This document shows positions 17,761-27,627 of a DNA stretch of 33,696 nt, piece by piece (positions within the stretch are counted from its first letter, which is position 1; the number at the start of each line of letters is the position of its first letter). Source of the DNA: Spirogloea muscicola (taxonomy: Eukaryota > Streptophyta > Zygnematophyceae > Spirogloeales > Spirogloeaceae); the NCBI GenBank assembly GCA_009602725.1, contig WELB01000179.1:125081-158776 (forward strand), given 5' to 3'. Made by a program: the position numbers and the translations under genes. The notes below the pieces were generated by a model. It ran no database searches. It saw only the letters and a program-made list of their open reading frames with translations, and had not been told where the DNA came from.

Positions 17761-20460
17761 TTTGATATTATACCACCTGTTCTTTAAGAAGCCTCCTATC
17801 CCTATCACTCCTAAGAGATCGTCTATATGGCTCATAAGCTGCTTCTCGATGTATAATGCGGCATCTATCCTCATCCTGTATCTGACGAACTCTTCGGGTG
17901 TTCTCATCCTATCTGCCATGCTCCCATGATCTGCTGCAAATACATACTCTAGCCTTGTTCCTGGTGGTATATCTGCACCCAGCTTGACGAGCCTCTTTGC
18001 CATAACAACATGGGGCTGGCTAACCTTGTATGAATGTAATTCCTTAACTGACTTCGTGATCACTAGATCGCGTATGTCAATTCCCCCCTTTATCAGGCTG
18101 TCTAGCCTGGCATCTATGTAGCCCGTTACTTTGCGGATGACCTCTATAGGATGTTCGGTGCCAGCTATTATCTTTACAGCGCCTTCGTACGTGTCCTTCG
18201 CATACTTGCAATAATCTTTCATGGTCTTTATAACGCCCTTGTAGTGCACGGTGCCACATTCGTCGACCATTATATACCTCTTCTTGCTCAGGAGTATGAC
18301 GCTCTCGTAGTATGATTCAAACCCCAGTGCCATAGGTAGAGACAGCATATCTGTGGTCTCTTTACATATGCACTCTGTGGCATCTGTAATACCCGCTCTT
18401 GTGGCGCTCTTAGAAGATATCATGCAAGAGTCTGTGTCACCGTATATAACCTTCAGGTCCCTCTGCTCTATGTATGCTACGAGCTCTTTTAACATGACCC
18501 TCCCTATAGCTGTGACTGATTCTGCGCACCCTACATGCCCAAAGTACCTGCTGTTTTTGAAGCCCATTATACCGTACACAGAATTTGCGCACACTTTGAG
18601 TGCATTCTGCCTCCTGTTCAGCACTGTATAAGTCGTGGAAGACTTGCCGTGCAAAGACATCGCCTTATTGACTGACTTCCTCTCTTGCAGCAGCCTCCTG
18701 ATAATACCAGGGAACAGGCCTGTCTTATTGCTCCTAAAGAGGTGGTCTTTTACCGTCCCATACTCCCTCCTGCTAAGCGCCACACAGGCGCCTGTGTCAT
18801 CTCTAACATACGTTGACGGGCATATATTAAAGGCTATGATTATAGACGGATACAGTGACTGAAAATCAATGAGAGTACAGTGCCTATACACGCCCTTAAC
18901 AGGCTCTATAACATGTGCTCCCTCAAAGTCGTACCACGAGGACGCTCTAACAGGCTGCAGCACTATGCCACGGTCTATGCACTCCTTTACGCACAGCGAC
19001 ACGACCTTCATCTGCTCCCCTCTTGTGTATATCTCCTCTATGCCACACCTCGTAGTCTTAGCAACCTCACATGCATCTATCCACATGTCTACCTTGTCGA
19101 ACAGCATAAGAGCGAGCTCCGAATCTCTTATGCAGTACTCAGCAACACTGCGGATACCATCACGGCTCTTAGACCTGAATATTGCTGCCATTTCCGTGTG
19201 CGGCATGCTCTTCTTGCCCTCTCCCAAGAACTTGTGGGATATAAAGTCTAGGCTGTACTTGTCCAGCTTAAGCCTCTTGAAGTAAAGGTACATGTCGAGT
19301 ATTATCCTCCCTCCTATTACGTATTATCCTCCCTCCTATTATTATTGGGCCTCCCTCTCTCCCTGCTACCGTATGCGACTGTCTATGTCCCTGCAGCGCT
19401 CCCAAGCGCTTGCTTTGCACCGCCGCGCTGGTCGCGCCCTTGCAGCAGCCTCTGGCTTGCGCAGCGGGGTTGCTCTTCCTCCCCTCAGCTCATCTGACTT
19501 CCTACTGCTGACACGGGGGTATTGAGGGCGCCCTGTCTGCCTAGCCTTTGGCTCCGTCATGAACACCTGTATGCATCTGGCTGGCATTTCACAGCCGATT
19601 CTTTCATATCAGCAGCCGCTTCCTATTACGAACATGTCGTACTTGTTGTGACCATATGCATTACTCTCCCAGTCTACCCTCATAACTCTTACGCCCATAG
19701 ATCTCGATACATCGGGGACCTCTTTGAGCCTAAGCTGGAGCCTTGATATTATGTAGCAGAAATCAAAGCCATATATGTTGAAGCCTGTTATAACGTCTGG
19801 GTCTTCAGATCTTATCAGATCAAAGAAAGACGCTATGATGCTGTACTCATCGTCGCACATAACCTCGGTTACTCCTGGGATGCCGATACAGAGAGGGTAC
19901 GCATGCAACAGGTACACTGACTTACTGCTCCTTCTCCGTGACACGACGCATATCATCTCTATAGTGTCGTCTATCTTGTAGCTCTGAGGCATGCGCAAGT
20001 CGCTAGATCTCACCTCTATATAGAATGACATTGTACTTGGGGCTGTATAAGGCTCCCTTTCTGGCAGAGATGTTACCTCGTTCACGGTGACTTCTAGGCT
20101 ACTGGCTCTTACCCAGCCTACAGTGTCTAAGTTAGCCTTCGACAAGAACATAGTGATCTGCTGTATCTCTGCCATGTAGCACCTGTGCCTGTACGCAAAC
20201 TCGCGCATGTCTCCTATGCTGTAGAAACACACCTCGTAAAACGGCCTGGGCGTAGATATGTCTGCTGATGTCACCATCCTCTTGTAGTTAGCTTGTTTAG
20301 GAACAACCGAAGAATGCGGGAACATCTCTCCCTCTACATAGCAGAACGGCATGTATCCACCTATCTTCAGGACTCTGTACCTGCCGTTCTCATCCAAAGA
20401 ATGCCCTATAATCAACCCAGTCCTAGGGATGTAGGCCCACCCGTATACAAAGAGCTCCAT
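17746..20460 (-). pseudogene. polB: Family B DNA polymerase, split by an insertion
   Basis: The N-terminal frame (20460-19609) contains the exonuclease domain with exo II GFNIYGFDFCYI; the exo I position reads FYIEV, with Tyr where the catalytic Asp of D-x-E is expected. A 309-base insertion (19,322-19,630) interrupts the gene just after the exo II region. The C-terminal frame (19293-17746) resumes with exo III-like YSLDFIS and carries polymerase motif A (DFQSLYPSI), motif B (NALKVCANSVYG), motif C (YGDTDS) and KKRY. The layout is that of RNA-primed viral polymerases of the delta-like group, not the protein-primed type (no TPR insertions seen). It would have been the replicative polymerase. 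Without the insertion it would be about 800 codons, on the short side for these viruses. Confidence 0.93.
19322..19630. mobile_element. 309-bp insertion in polB with 10-bp target duplication
   Basis: The sequence TCCTATTACG stands at 19,312-19,321 and again at 19,621-19,630, bracketing material that does not belong to the polymerase. The inserted stretch is GC-richer than the gene and starts with a partial echo of the flank (TATTATCCTCCCTCC twice at its left side). I find no obvious terminal inverted repeats and no coding capacity, so a short non-autonomous or SINE-like element is possible. The polymerase frame is recognisable immediately on both sides, so insertion into a once-intact gene is well supported. 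Confidence 0.8.
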
Positions 20461-20507
20461 AGTTGATTGTACAGGGCAGTCTGTGTATTAATAGGCAGCC
20501 CTGCCAG

Positions 20508-21147
20508 ATGGAGCTCCCAAAGGAGGGGCTGCTATTCGCTCAACCTTTGAGGAAGGAGGTTGACCCGGACGGTCTAGCTGGTGAAGAACCTTCAAATTAC
20601 GTGAGGCTACGCTTTACACGCAAGCAGTACAATGCGTTCAGAGATGCCTGCACTATCTTTGGGGTTGTCTACAGATCCACAATTCTCGGACTTTGTGAGC
20701 AGATCTCTTGATGCAGACCTTAGGCCTAGGGTAGTGCATGCTCAACTTGTCAAGCCTATAGTTGACGCACCTACAAGGATATCTGACCCTGCGCTAAGGG
20801 CAGCCAAGAGGCATTCTGGTGTCCCCAAAACAACGTACTTTACGGCACAAATAGAGGCAACCGAAGCGTGTAGAAGACTTCACTCGGAAGTTTATGGCGA
20901 GGTGATGATAGACTCTACTACATCTGTTACCAGCATAAGAGTTATGATAGGCAAGTACATAGCTATGAATAGCCTGAGAAACGAGCATGGGACAATAGTC
21001 GACGATTTCTTGATAGATATTGCTAGCGAGACTTTTAGAGAGAACAGGAGAGATGGGCACCTAATGTACATAGACAATGTGTTCATAGTACCAAGAGGTA
21101 ACAGGAAGTATGTCACTCAGATGGTCAGTGAGATTGCGTTCCCTTAA
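20508..21147 (+). pseudogene. Unrecognised gene, single frameshift
   Basis: Start placed at ATG 20508, divergent from the polymerase start at 20460. The first frame breaks near a G-run at about 20,660, and the second frame runs to TAA at 21,145. About 213 codons in total. The first part includes NYVRLRFTRKQYNAF and the later part EVMIDSTTSV and DNVFIVPRGNRKY. No domain recognised and no signal peptide. The end overlaps the end of the capping enzyme gene by four bases on opposite strands. Confidence 0.6.
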
Positions 21148-23138
21148 AACCCCTGCCTTCTCTTGTACATAAGCGCTGTGTACATAGAGGACAGCTTCCT
21201 CTCCTGATCTGTCATAATCTCACCCCGGCCTCTTAGCCTCGAATTCATGCAGCATACTAAGCCGCAGCGCGACATAGCCCTAGTCAGCCTGCGTATATCA
21301 ATCGCTCTCTCATTTATGCTCGAAATCCTAGTGCCGTGTATAGATATGTTGTAATCGACCTCGTGGTGCTGCACAATGGTGAAGCAACTGTTACTGCTGT
21401 TGCTTGGGTGTGTGAGAGCAATACACATAAAGATGCACCTCTTTGTGCCCCTGCTTCTTACAATACTCTCTAGAAAGATATACCCGAAAGGATAGGCATA
21501 CTCGCGAAAGGATAGGCATATTCACAGCCTTCTTCTGTATGAACCAGCTCCTCTGAGATAGGACTGAACAATCCTCAATTCTACGTTAGGTACCGGTGAT
21601 GCTTCAAGCCTCTTCCCCATGTCCATTATAGAGATGAGTGAAGGCTCTATACAGCACACCTCCTTAGCCCTCCTCCATTTAGATATGTCACCACCTTGCC
21701 CTGTACCAATGTCTAGTATTGTTGCACCCTTAGATTGCAAGAGCATCCGAGACTTAACTGCGTTGTGGTACTTCCTCATTAGATAGCACCCAATACCTTC
21801 AAAAACCCCCCAGGAACGGATCTACGAGTATTCTTTAGGACTATATCGAGGCTGTTTGCACTAGGCTTGTCAGGCCTGGGCTTAAATGGTATCAGAGCCC
21901 CCGTTGCTGTTGTCTTAAACTCCCATATGCCAGGGCCAAGCTCTTCTTCAAGCTCAACCTCAACTTGGCAGTCGTCTGATGTAAAGGCTTCAAGCCCATT
22001 GACATACAGATCTACAGTGCTATGCTCTTTCCACTTAACTGCTCCTTGCTGTGTGTACATCTTTTTCTTGTTAACAAATACCCTGCCGTCTATCTTATAA
22101 GTCTCCTTAAAACTCCTGTACATAGAGTTCAGATGCCCTAGAGATTGGAATGTCTTGTACGGCTTCTTACGCACTGTGTCAGGCATCACACGTAATACTC
22201 TGTTTATGTATCTAAGCCTTATATCGAGCCTCTTTTTGCTCACATTCTTTCCTCTGCATAATGCTATGTCTATCACATAATACACACCCTCTAGGTACTC
22301 ACAATCAAGCACAGTTGTTTCTAGCTCATTCTCGAGGGTGCACACATATTTCACGCTGTCCCTTAGGTATACGGAGAACAGGTCCTTCTCGAGAGATATC
22401 ACAAAACATCTTACACCATCGACCTTTGGTGTTACTACCACCTCCTTCTGTTGCTAAAGATATTCTTAAGCTCTCTTAAGGTCATTGTCACAGGCTTCTG
22501 ATATCTGTTCCCTACCGTTTGACCTTACAATTTGCCTCGCCGTAATCCAGTCGAACCTTCCGACAAAAACAGGCGACTCTTGGAGCACACGGCAAACCTG
22601 CTCTATTACCTGTGTCATGCTGTCTCCGTCTGCTAACCTGCTGTCTGAAGCCTCTACTTCTACACGGGGTTCTGAATCTGCAGTCAGCGTCACGTCTACC
22701 CAGTACCCTTGTAATTCCCCTCTGTACCTCGTTGATATCGTATCCTCCACATTTAACAGGGAGTCTAACATAGAGGGTACATTCGTCTCTATGCTTACAT
22801 GCAGGGTACACCAGATTCTGGGCACTTCTGTTCTTAATATAGAGGACTTGCACACAACCTCATCCTCGATCTCAAGAGAGCCGAAGAACTGCGAATCGGT
22901 GTGGACCTCGCTTATGAGGATACCGCAAATTCTACGATGGCGATAGGTGCACTTCCTGTTGCTCTTAGACAGCCTCTTTCTTTCTGCGTATGCAACTTTT
23001 TGCCATGTACAAATGTCGTTATTTATGAGAAAGTCTACAGACCTCTCATTAACTTATCTTACCGCGTATTCGAGCCTCTAGCTCTATCTCCTTATGATCG
23101 ATATCTGCAAGCAAGAGCATATCCAAGGCCTCTTCCAT
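21144..23138 (-). pseudogene. Trifunctional mRNA capping enzyme, broken
   Basis: Start at ATG 23138, divergent from the SF2 helicase start 48 bases away. Three activities appear in order. An RNA triphosphatase of the tunnel type with the metal-binding EIELEARIRGK strand sits near residue 20 and continues in another frame to 22,466. A guanylyltransferase has the nucleotidyl-Lys motif TPKVDGVRCF at about 22,430 and a downstream WKEHSTVDL region. A cap N7-methyltransferase has ILDIGTGQGGDISKW near 21,715 and a C-terminal VDYNISIHGTRIS region near 21,345. This single-chain arrangement is known in several large DNA viruses, including the asfarvirus group. Breaks: near 23,045, around 22,466-22,440, at 21,779, and between 21,522 and 21,428, where a 20-base tandem duplication lies. 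It would have capped viral mRNAs in the cytoplasm. Confidence 0.9.
21486..21525. repeat. 20-bp tandem duplication in capping enzyme
   Basis: CGAAAGGATAGGCATACTCG is followed at once by a second copy differing near its end. It falls in the gap between two methyltransferase frames, and 20 is not a multiple of three, so it helps break the reading frame. Confidence 0.8.
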
Positions 23139-23186
23139 TGTAAATTGAATGTGCTGACTAGGCGTGGTGAATGCTCTACAACAGCC

Positions 23187-25344
23187 ATGGATCTTTACCC
23201 TAGTATAGAGGATGAGAACTTTCAGTTTCTTATAGTGCAAAAGCTAGAGTTTAGAAACCTCCGCAACCCTGATGGGCTCTACGATCACCAGGAATTCGTG
23301 AGAAGATTTATGTCCCCATACACACCTTACAAGTCGCTCATCCTCTTCCATCACTTGGGGTCGGGCAAATCTATAGCATGCATAGCTGTTGCTGTAGACC
23401 ACTACCTGCACGACGGCAAGAAGTGCGTGATAGTTACTAAGGGCGAGTCTGGGACAGACAACTTCTTGGAGCAGATCATGAGGTACCACAATATGTCGTC
23501 GAGAAGAGACGAGTGGGACAGATCTATCTTTAGCATGAGGCACTATATGTCACTAAATAATCAGCGGTGCCTAACGACCATCTTGCTTCATCATACTCCA
23601 ACAAGATACTTATTTCAGACGAAGTGCACAATGTCCACTACTATCCTGAGGACGGAGAGCCTCCTACAACTGTTTATGGCCGTATACTCAAGCTCCTCAG
23701 GGCCTGCAATGATACGAGGCTGATAATGGCAACGGCAACGCCAATGACAGACAACTCTGACCAGCTTATGTCTCTCCTTGGTATGTGCAACTACTTCAGG
23801 GAGCCTACAAATAACATAGCAGGGATAATATATTACAATCCCTTCATATGCAACAGGCCTTGTCCGGTGTACATAGGCAGAAGCGATATTATACCCCGTA
23901 TACGTGTGTACGCATCTGACATGATAGACCACCAGAGCGAGTTTTACTCCGAAGAGGTAATTAAAGGGACACCTAATGACATATACAGGTCTCAGACTCA
24001 CATATCGCTGTTCTGCTTTGGAGACGGTACTTACGGGAGTAAAATTACATCACGGATGGTGAAGAGAAAGTATCAGAAGACAATAACTCCCATATCAACA
24101 GGTAGGACAAGAGATATTAGGTACGCTAAGTACAGTGTGGAAGATATGGTATTACGCCAGCACTTGTCTGGCAATAATTTACGGAGCTCTAGCTCTAAAC
24201 ACAGCGCACTAATCAGGGCTCTAGAAAGGTCAGAAGGAAACGCATTTGTGTTCGTAGAAGAGGTCGAAGGATCAGGGCTCCTCCTTTTGGCATGTGTATT
24301 GGAAGAGCACGGATACGAGCTGTATGTAGGCGAGGATCCTAGGAACTTAAGGCCAGGAAAGAGGTACACGCTATGCACTGGTAGTGCTGACATATCTCCA
24401 AATAATGCCGATAGGCTTGACGGATCCAACTCCGAGCTGAATAAGCACGGCGATTACGTGCGGGTGCTGTTAGGTAGCAAAGTAATCGGAGAATCTATAA
24501 CGCTGCTCAACGTCCGCCAGTTTCACTGCTTTACGCCCCATTGGAATGACTCGACAATAAACCAAGCTGTTGGAAGGGTCGTTAGGAACGGCTCCCATAC
24601 AGCACTACTACCAGAGGAAAGGCGTGTAGACATATACCTACATGTCTCCGTCCTGCAGGAGGATCCAGAGAGCAGTATAGACATCATAAAACTCCGTATA
24701 TGCCAGGAAAAGCAGGCCAGCATCCAGCTTGTGGAGAAGGCTATGATGGGCCACGCTGTAGACAGATATTGCACAATAGACAGGGATGCTGTTGATGCCA
24801 CAGATTTCAGGACGTTCTCAGCAGCGTACGTACAGCATCACATCCCAGACATAATCAGGCGGATATCTAGCCTATCTTCAGAGAACATAGACATCCTCTC
24901 CAATAGGGCAGACATTAACCCTATCATATGCAGGGAGGCGATATGCATGATAATAATGCGCAACATACAGGTTGGTGATGGCCTATATCTAAGAGCATAC
25001 GGCGACACAGTCTCTTTAGAGTAAGAGACCCGTCTCTTCCGTACGTTACACTCCCTCCACTCGGAGCAGCTGAACTAAACGCCAGAGAGGAGGCATTCCC
25101 AGAAGGCCTCTTGTTAGGGTCTACTCGCGATGAAGTAGTAAGCATGTTCAGGTTTATGCCTGTAAAGAGGAAGATCGAGTTCTTAGAGCACTGCATTGCA
25201 GACAACCTGCTACACATCCTTGAGCACATAAGCACGGTGTACGCGCGCATAGGTGATGTTGTGTACCACCTGCTGTGGTACCGTGACCTTGAGAGTTCAT
25301 ACACAAGCTCTAAGCCTGTACCTAGGAGGCCCGGTGGGTTTTGA
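23187..25344 (+). pseudogene. D6/D11-type SF2 helicase (transcription factor class), broken
   Basis: Start at ATG 23187. The first frame contains Walker A HHLGSGKSIA after an N-terminal region. It shifts near 23,570 to a long frame with ILISDEVHN (DExH box), MATATPM (motif III) and NQAVGRVVRNGSH (motif VI). It shifts again near 25,020 to a short last frame ending at 25,344. This is the viral SF2 family that includes poxvirus early transcription factor small subunit and NPH-I, which act in early transcription initiation or termination; I cannot choose between the two. Neighbours are the capping enzyme (divergent) and small transcription genes downstream on the same strand, which fits a transcription cluster. 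Confidence 0.88.
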
Positions 25345-25376
25345 AGCTACGCCTGCGGAATATTGAAGACTCTGAC

Positions 25377-25574
25377 ATGTCTGCTATTGATAGAAGGTAC
25401 ATCAGAAGAGGTAAGAATATAAAGTCTATAAGGAAAGCGGATCTGCTTCGTATAAGTGATTTTGTTGATGAAATAGCTCGCATACCTGCTAGTAACATTT
25501 CTGGCCCTATAAGCAGTGTGATTGAGCATATTGACAGCGTAGTTGTGAGCATGGGAATGTACGCATTAATATGA
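25377..25574 (+). CDS. Small basic protein, unrecognised
   Basis: 65-residue frame starting at ATG 25377, shortly after the SF2 helicase stop. The first third is basic (RRYIRRGKNIKSIRK); the rest is a probable helix. Its stop overlaps the next start by four bases (ATGA-type overlap), as in a tight transcription unit. The same frame is open upstream to about 25,341, so it might also be a shifted C-terminal tail of the helicase. Confidence 0.45.
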   Translation: MSAIDRRYIRRGKNIKSIRKADLLRISDFVDEIARIPASNISGPISSVIEHIDSVVVSMGMYALI

Positions 25575-25780
25575 TGGAAAATGCCTTTGAAAGACTCAGC
25601 GAAATACAGAGGACTAACATCAACAAGCAGATGTTTGCGCTTGCCTACAACTGCGTAACGCGGTCAAGAGATAACCCAGAGATCTTGCGCAGGATAATAT
25701 CGGAAGAAGGAGAATCACCAGCAGGGGGCTCACCAGCAGATCTGCTTAGATACTGCAGACTCGTAAGTTCGGTCATGTAA
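25571..25780 (+). CDS. Small protein, unrecognised, overlaps neighbours
   Basis: 69 residues, starting at an ATG that overlaps the previous stop and ending with a TAA whose last base begins the Rpb5 start (TAATG). The middle is helical and charged (NPEILRRIISEEGE). The overlaps on both sides argue that it is a real gene of a transcription cluster. I cannot assign a family. Confidence 0.5.
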   Translation: MMENAFERLSEIQRTNINKQMFALAYNCVTRSRDNPEILRRIISEEGESPAGGSPADLLRYCRLVSSVM

Positions 25781-26220
25781 TGGACACCCTCAGAAGGATG
25801 AGGCCTTCACACTCCTTTATTGAATACAATGATCGGGTAGACGAGAAGCATTCTGTTGGCCACCTGCTAGCAGAGATAAGTAAGCACATTAGCACAACTC
25901 CTAACAGTGTGGTGATTTTTAACAACCATTCTGATGAGATTATCAGCAGAATTCTGAATGATATCAGCTCAAGGTACAGCGGGAGCGTCTTTCTTAAATC
26001 GGAGCTAAACGTAGACCCTGTAAACAACAGGATGGTGCCTAAGCACAGGCTTGCTACATAGGGGGAGTAAAAACACCTCCTGGAAGAGATGAGTGTACCC
26101 TTGCGTAAGCTTCCAATTATAAGAATGAAGGACCCTATCCGTAGGTGGCACAACTTTCCTAAAGGCTCTGTTGTTGCTATAGAGAGGCCCAGTGGCACCT
26201 ACTTTAGGCGCGTCTTTTAA
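25780..26220 (+). pseudogene. rpb5: RNA polymerase subunit Rpb5-like, two in-frame stops
   Basis: Starts at ATG 25780. The C-terminal half has the conserved Rpb5/RpoH landmarks: MVPKHRL, then LRKLPIIRMKDPIRRW, then GSVVAIERPSGTYFRRVF at the very end. A TAG at 26059 and a TAA at 26068 interrupt the frame between the PKH and LP motifs, but the frame is the same before and after. At 147 codons it is short for Rpb5, with a reduced N-terminal jaw domain. It is a shared subunit of RNA polymerases that contacts downstream DNA. It overlaps the GNAT gene end by four bases on the other strand. Confidence 0.85.
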
Positions 26221-26610
26221 AAGCCCAGAACAATTATGCCCCTGTCTGCATCTATCTCCACAGGTTTAGCGTATTTACTGTAGAACCGCAGAAGGTGTGT
26301 GCTATCAAATGTTACAGAGAGGGTGACATTCGATCCTTTTCGAGAGACCTCTCTTAGCATGTGCGTTCCAAATCCTCTCCTCCTCCACTCTTCTGCAATA
26401 AAGAGGCCGTGTATGTGAATACACTGCTCGCCATAGGGGCCAAACGCACACACTCCTATAATATCCCACTGGTCCCTCTTACATAAAAGGACAAGGAATG
26501 AGGTGCTGTTACATTCCCAAATCTATCTGGTAATTTGGGTCTAGGAAGGCCCTTATAGCGTGCCTTATACGAGGGTTACTATTATCAAACTCTACTAGCT
26601 TTACCTCCAT
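26217..26610 (-). pseudogene. GNAT-family acetyltransferase, frameshifted
   Basis: Start at ATG 26610. The C-terminal frame carries the acetyl-CoA-binding motif A of GNAT enzymes, IHGLFIAEEWRRRGFGTHML, with the R/Q-x-x-G-x-G/A pattern. The N-terminal frame shifts near 26,520. Total about 130 codons, the normal size for a minimal GNAT. Substrate unknown; such enzymes acetylate small molecules or protein amines. It converges with Rpb5. Confidence 0.75.
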
Positions 26611-26805
26611 GATCGCAAGATATCGATGTTACCACCATACAGAGTTCAATATTAGTAAATTGAGTATGTTGCAATATTACAGAGAGATACATTCCAATAT
26701 AAGCCCAGCTTATTTTAAGGGGCACACATAATGGTAATACTTACCACAATGGGACACGCTGCAAGTACGGGCGCAAGGCCATCTTAAAAATATACTCAGT
26801 TAATC
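26611..26805. other. AT-rich intergenic region
   Basis: Lies between the start of the GNAT gene and the end of the collagen-like gene. It contains AATTGAGTATGTTGCAATATT and GAGATACATTC, reminiscent of AT-rich stretches upstream of 4,876 and near 30,600. No gene or RNA seen. Confidence 0.4.
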
Positions 26806-27627
26806 CTATGCATTGCAGCATATAATCGTTATGCCCAAGTTCTGCCCTGTGTTGGGTATTGAATTAGATATCCCACATGACCAACCAAATCTGACCCCGT
26901 CATAGTTCAGCTGATTATAACTTAATGATCCGTCACCGTCTACATTGCAACCGCCTCCGATAGCATACGCATTGTTATTCATACAGTACACAGCAACAGC
27001 CCCGTTCTGGTTACCGTTGCTCTGAATCTGTACAATACGAGTGTACGATTCATAAGTGAATTTGTGGTACGGTATTTGATTAGGTCCTTGAGGTGCAGGT
27101 CCAGGTGGCCCAATCATACCATTTATACCAGATGGCCCTCGTGATCCCGGTGGCCCAGGCGGCCCAATTGTACCATCTATACCAGATGGTCCTCGTAATC
27201 CCGGTGGCCCTGGTGGACCGGCTGCTCCAGTCACTGCCATGTTACAGCACGTAGCAACCATGCCAAAACCACTCGATGTTGCGATACTCGTCAACCCGAT
27301 GTATCCACAACGTGCTCCGCTGGGAGTCAGCTGTATAGAGTTGAACTCTTGTACGCTATTTGAAACATCGAATTGTGTAACACACTTAAAATCTGTCATT
27401 ATGCTCCCTTTAGGGCATGTTGCTGCTATAGTTGTTAGATTGCCAAGAGCAAAGACCAGTGTCTCGGCAAAAGTGTTGTTTGTTCTGAAAAGTTCACATC
27501 CAAATGTTACATTAGAGTTGCCTGTGTATTGAGTATTAGAATAGGGTACCAAATCTCCTGTATATGCATAATCAGCTACAGAAGGTGCGACAAGACAGCA
27601 TAGAAAAGTGGCCAGAACAAAGCCCAT
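26806..27627 (-). CDS. Secreted collagen-like protein with GGGC domain
   Basis: Start placed at ATG 27627, where a typical signal peptide begins (MGFVLATFLCCLVAP); a longer frame extends upstream but lacks that feature at its start. Order: signal peptide; an N-terminal Cys domain with CPKGSIMTDFKC and ending CCNMA; about 14 Gly-X-Y triplets (GPPGPPGLRGPSG pattern) around residues 152-195; and a C-terminal domain with YAIGGGCNVDGDG and a final CC. Collagen-like repeats are frequent in surface proteins of large DNA viruses, where they form fibrils or aid attachment. The C-terminal GGGC domain resembles the first domain of the 4876-6309 gene. The frame is fully open. Confidence 0.85.
   Translation of the reverse strand: MGFVLATFLCCLVAPSVADYAYTGDLVPYSNTQYTGNSNVTFGCELFRTNNTFAETLVFALGNLTTIAATCPKGSIMTDFKCVTQFDVSNSVQEFNSIQLTPSGARCGYIGLTSIATSSGFGMVATCCNMAVTGAAGPPGPPGLRGPSGIDGTIGPPGPPGSRGPSGINGMIGPPGPAPQGPNQIPYHKFTYESYTRIVQIQSNGNQNGAVAVYCMNNNAYAIGGGCNVDGDGSLSYNQLNYDGVRFGWSCGISNSIPNTGQNLGITIICCNA

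Larger units (their letters stand above)
16646..17787 (+). pseudogene. C-terminal part of RNA polymerase largest subunit (Rpb1-like)
   Basis: The product matches only the last part of Rpb1: TGVD-type VSRAGVDTTTIESNN, LGIEAAASALENII, then ISDFMTRTGTVLSF, then after a frame change near 17,520 a closing region with TSFERPRDD and GFDILPK. No upstream Rpb1 domains (including the catalytic metal-binding loop) occur anywhere in the window, so this is a free-standing C-terminal piece with its own start. Its first 80 codons contain an imperfect 105-base duplication (AGGATCACACAGGATAT at 16,649 and 16,754), and its tail has 27-base tandem repeats. It overlaps the end of the DNA polymerase gene on the other strand by about 40 bases. 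Either the virus had a split largest subunit, or the N-terminal part was lost or lies elsewhere. Confidence 0.85.

Noticed and set aside
6324-25344. Spliceosomal introns as the cause of the frame breaks
   Set aside because: At most breaks conserved sequence resumes within a few bases, leaving no room for an intron. The exception, in polB, has a target-site duplication instead.
2919-26220. Altered genetic code in which TAA and TAG encode an amino acid
   Set aside because: In-frame TGA also occurs (11026 and in MutS7), genes such as those ending at 15,405 and 16,063 stop normally at TAA or TAG, and frameshifts are common. Decay explains all of it. Kept only as a test under findings.
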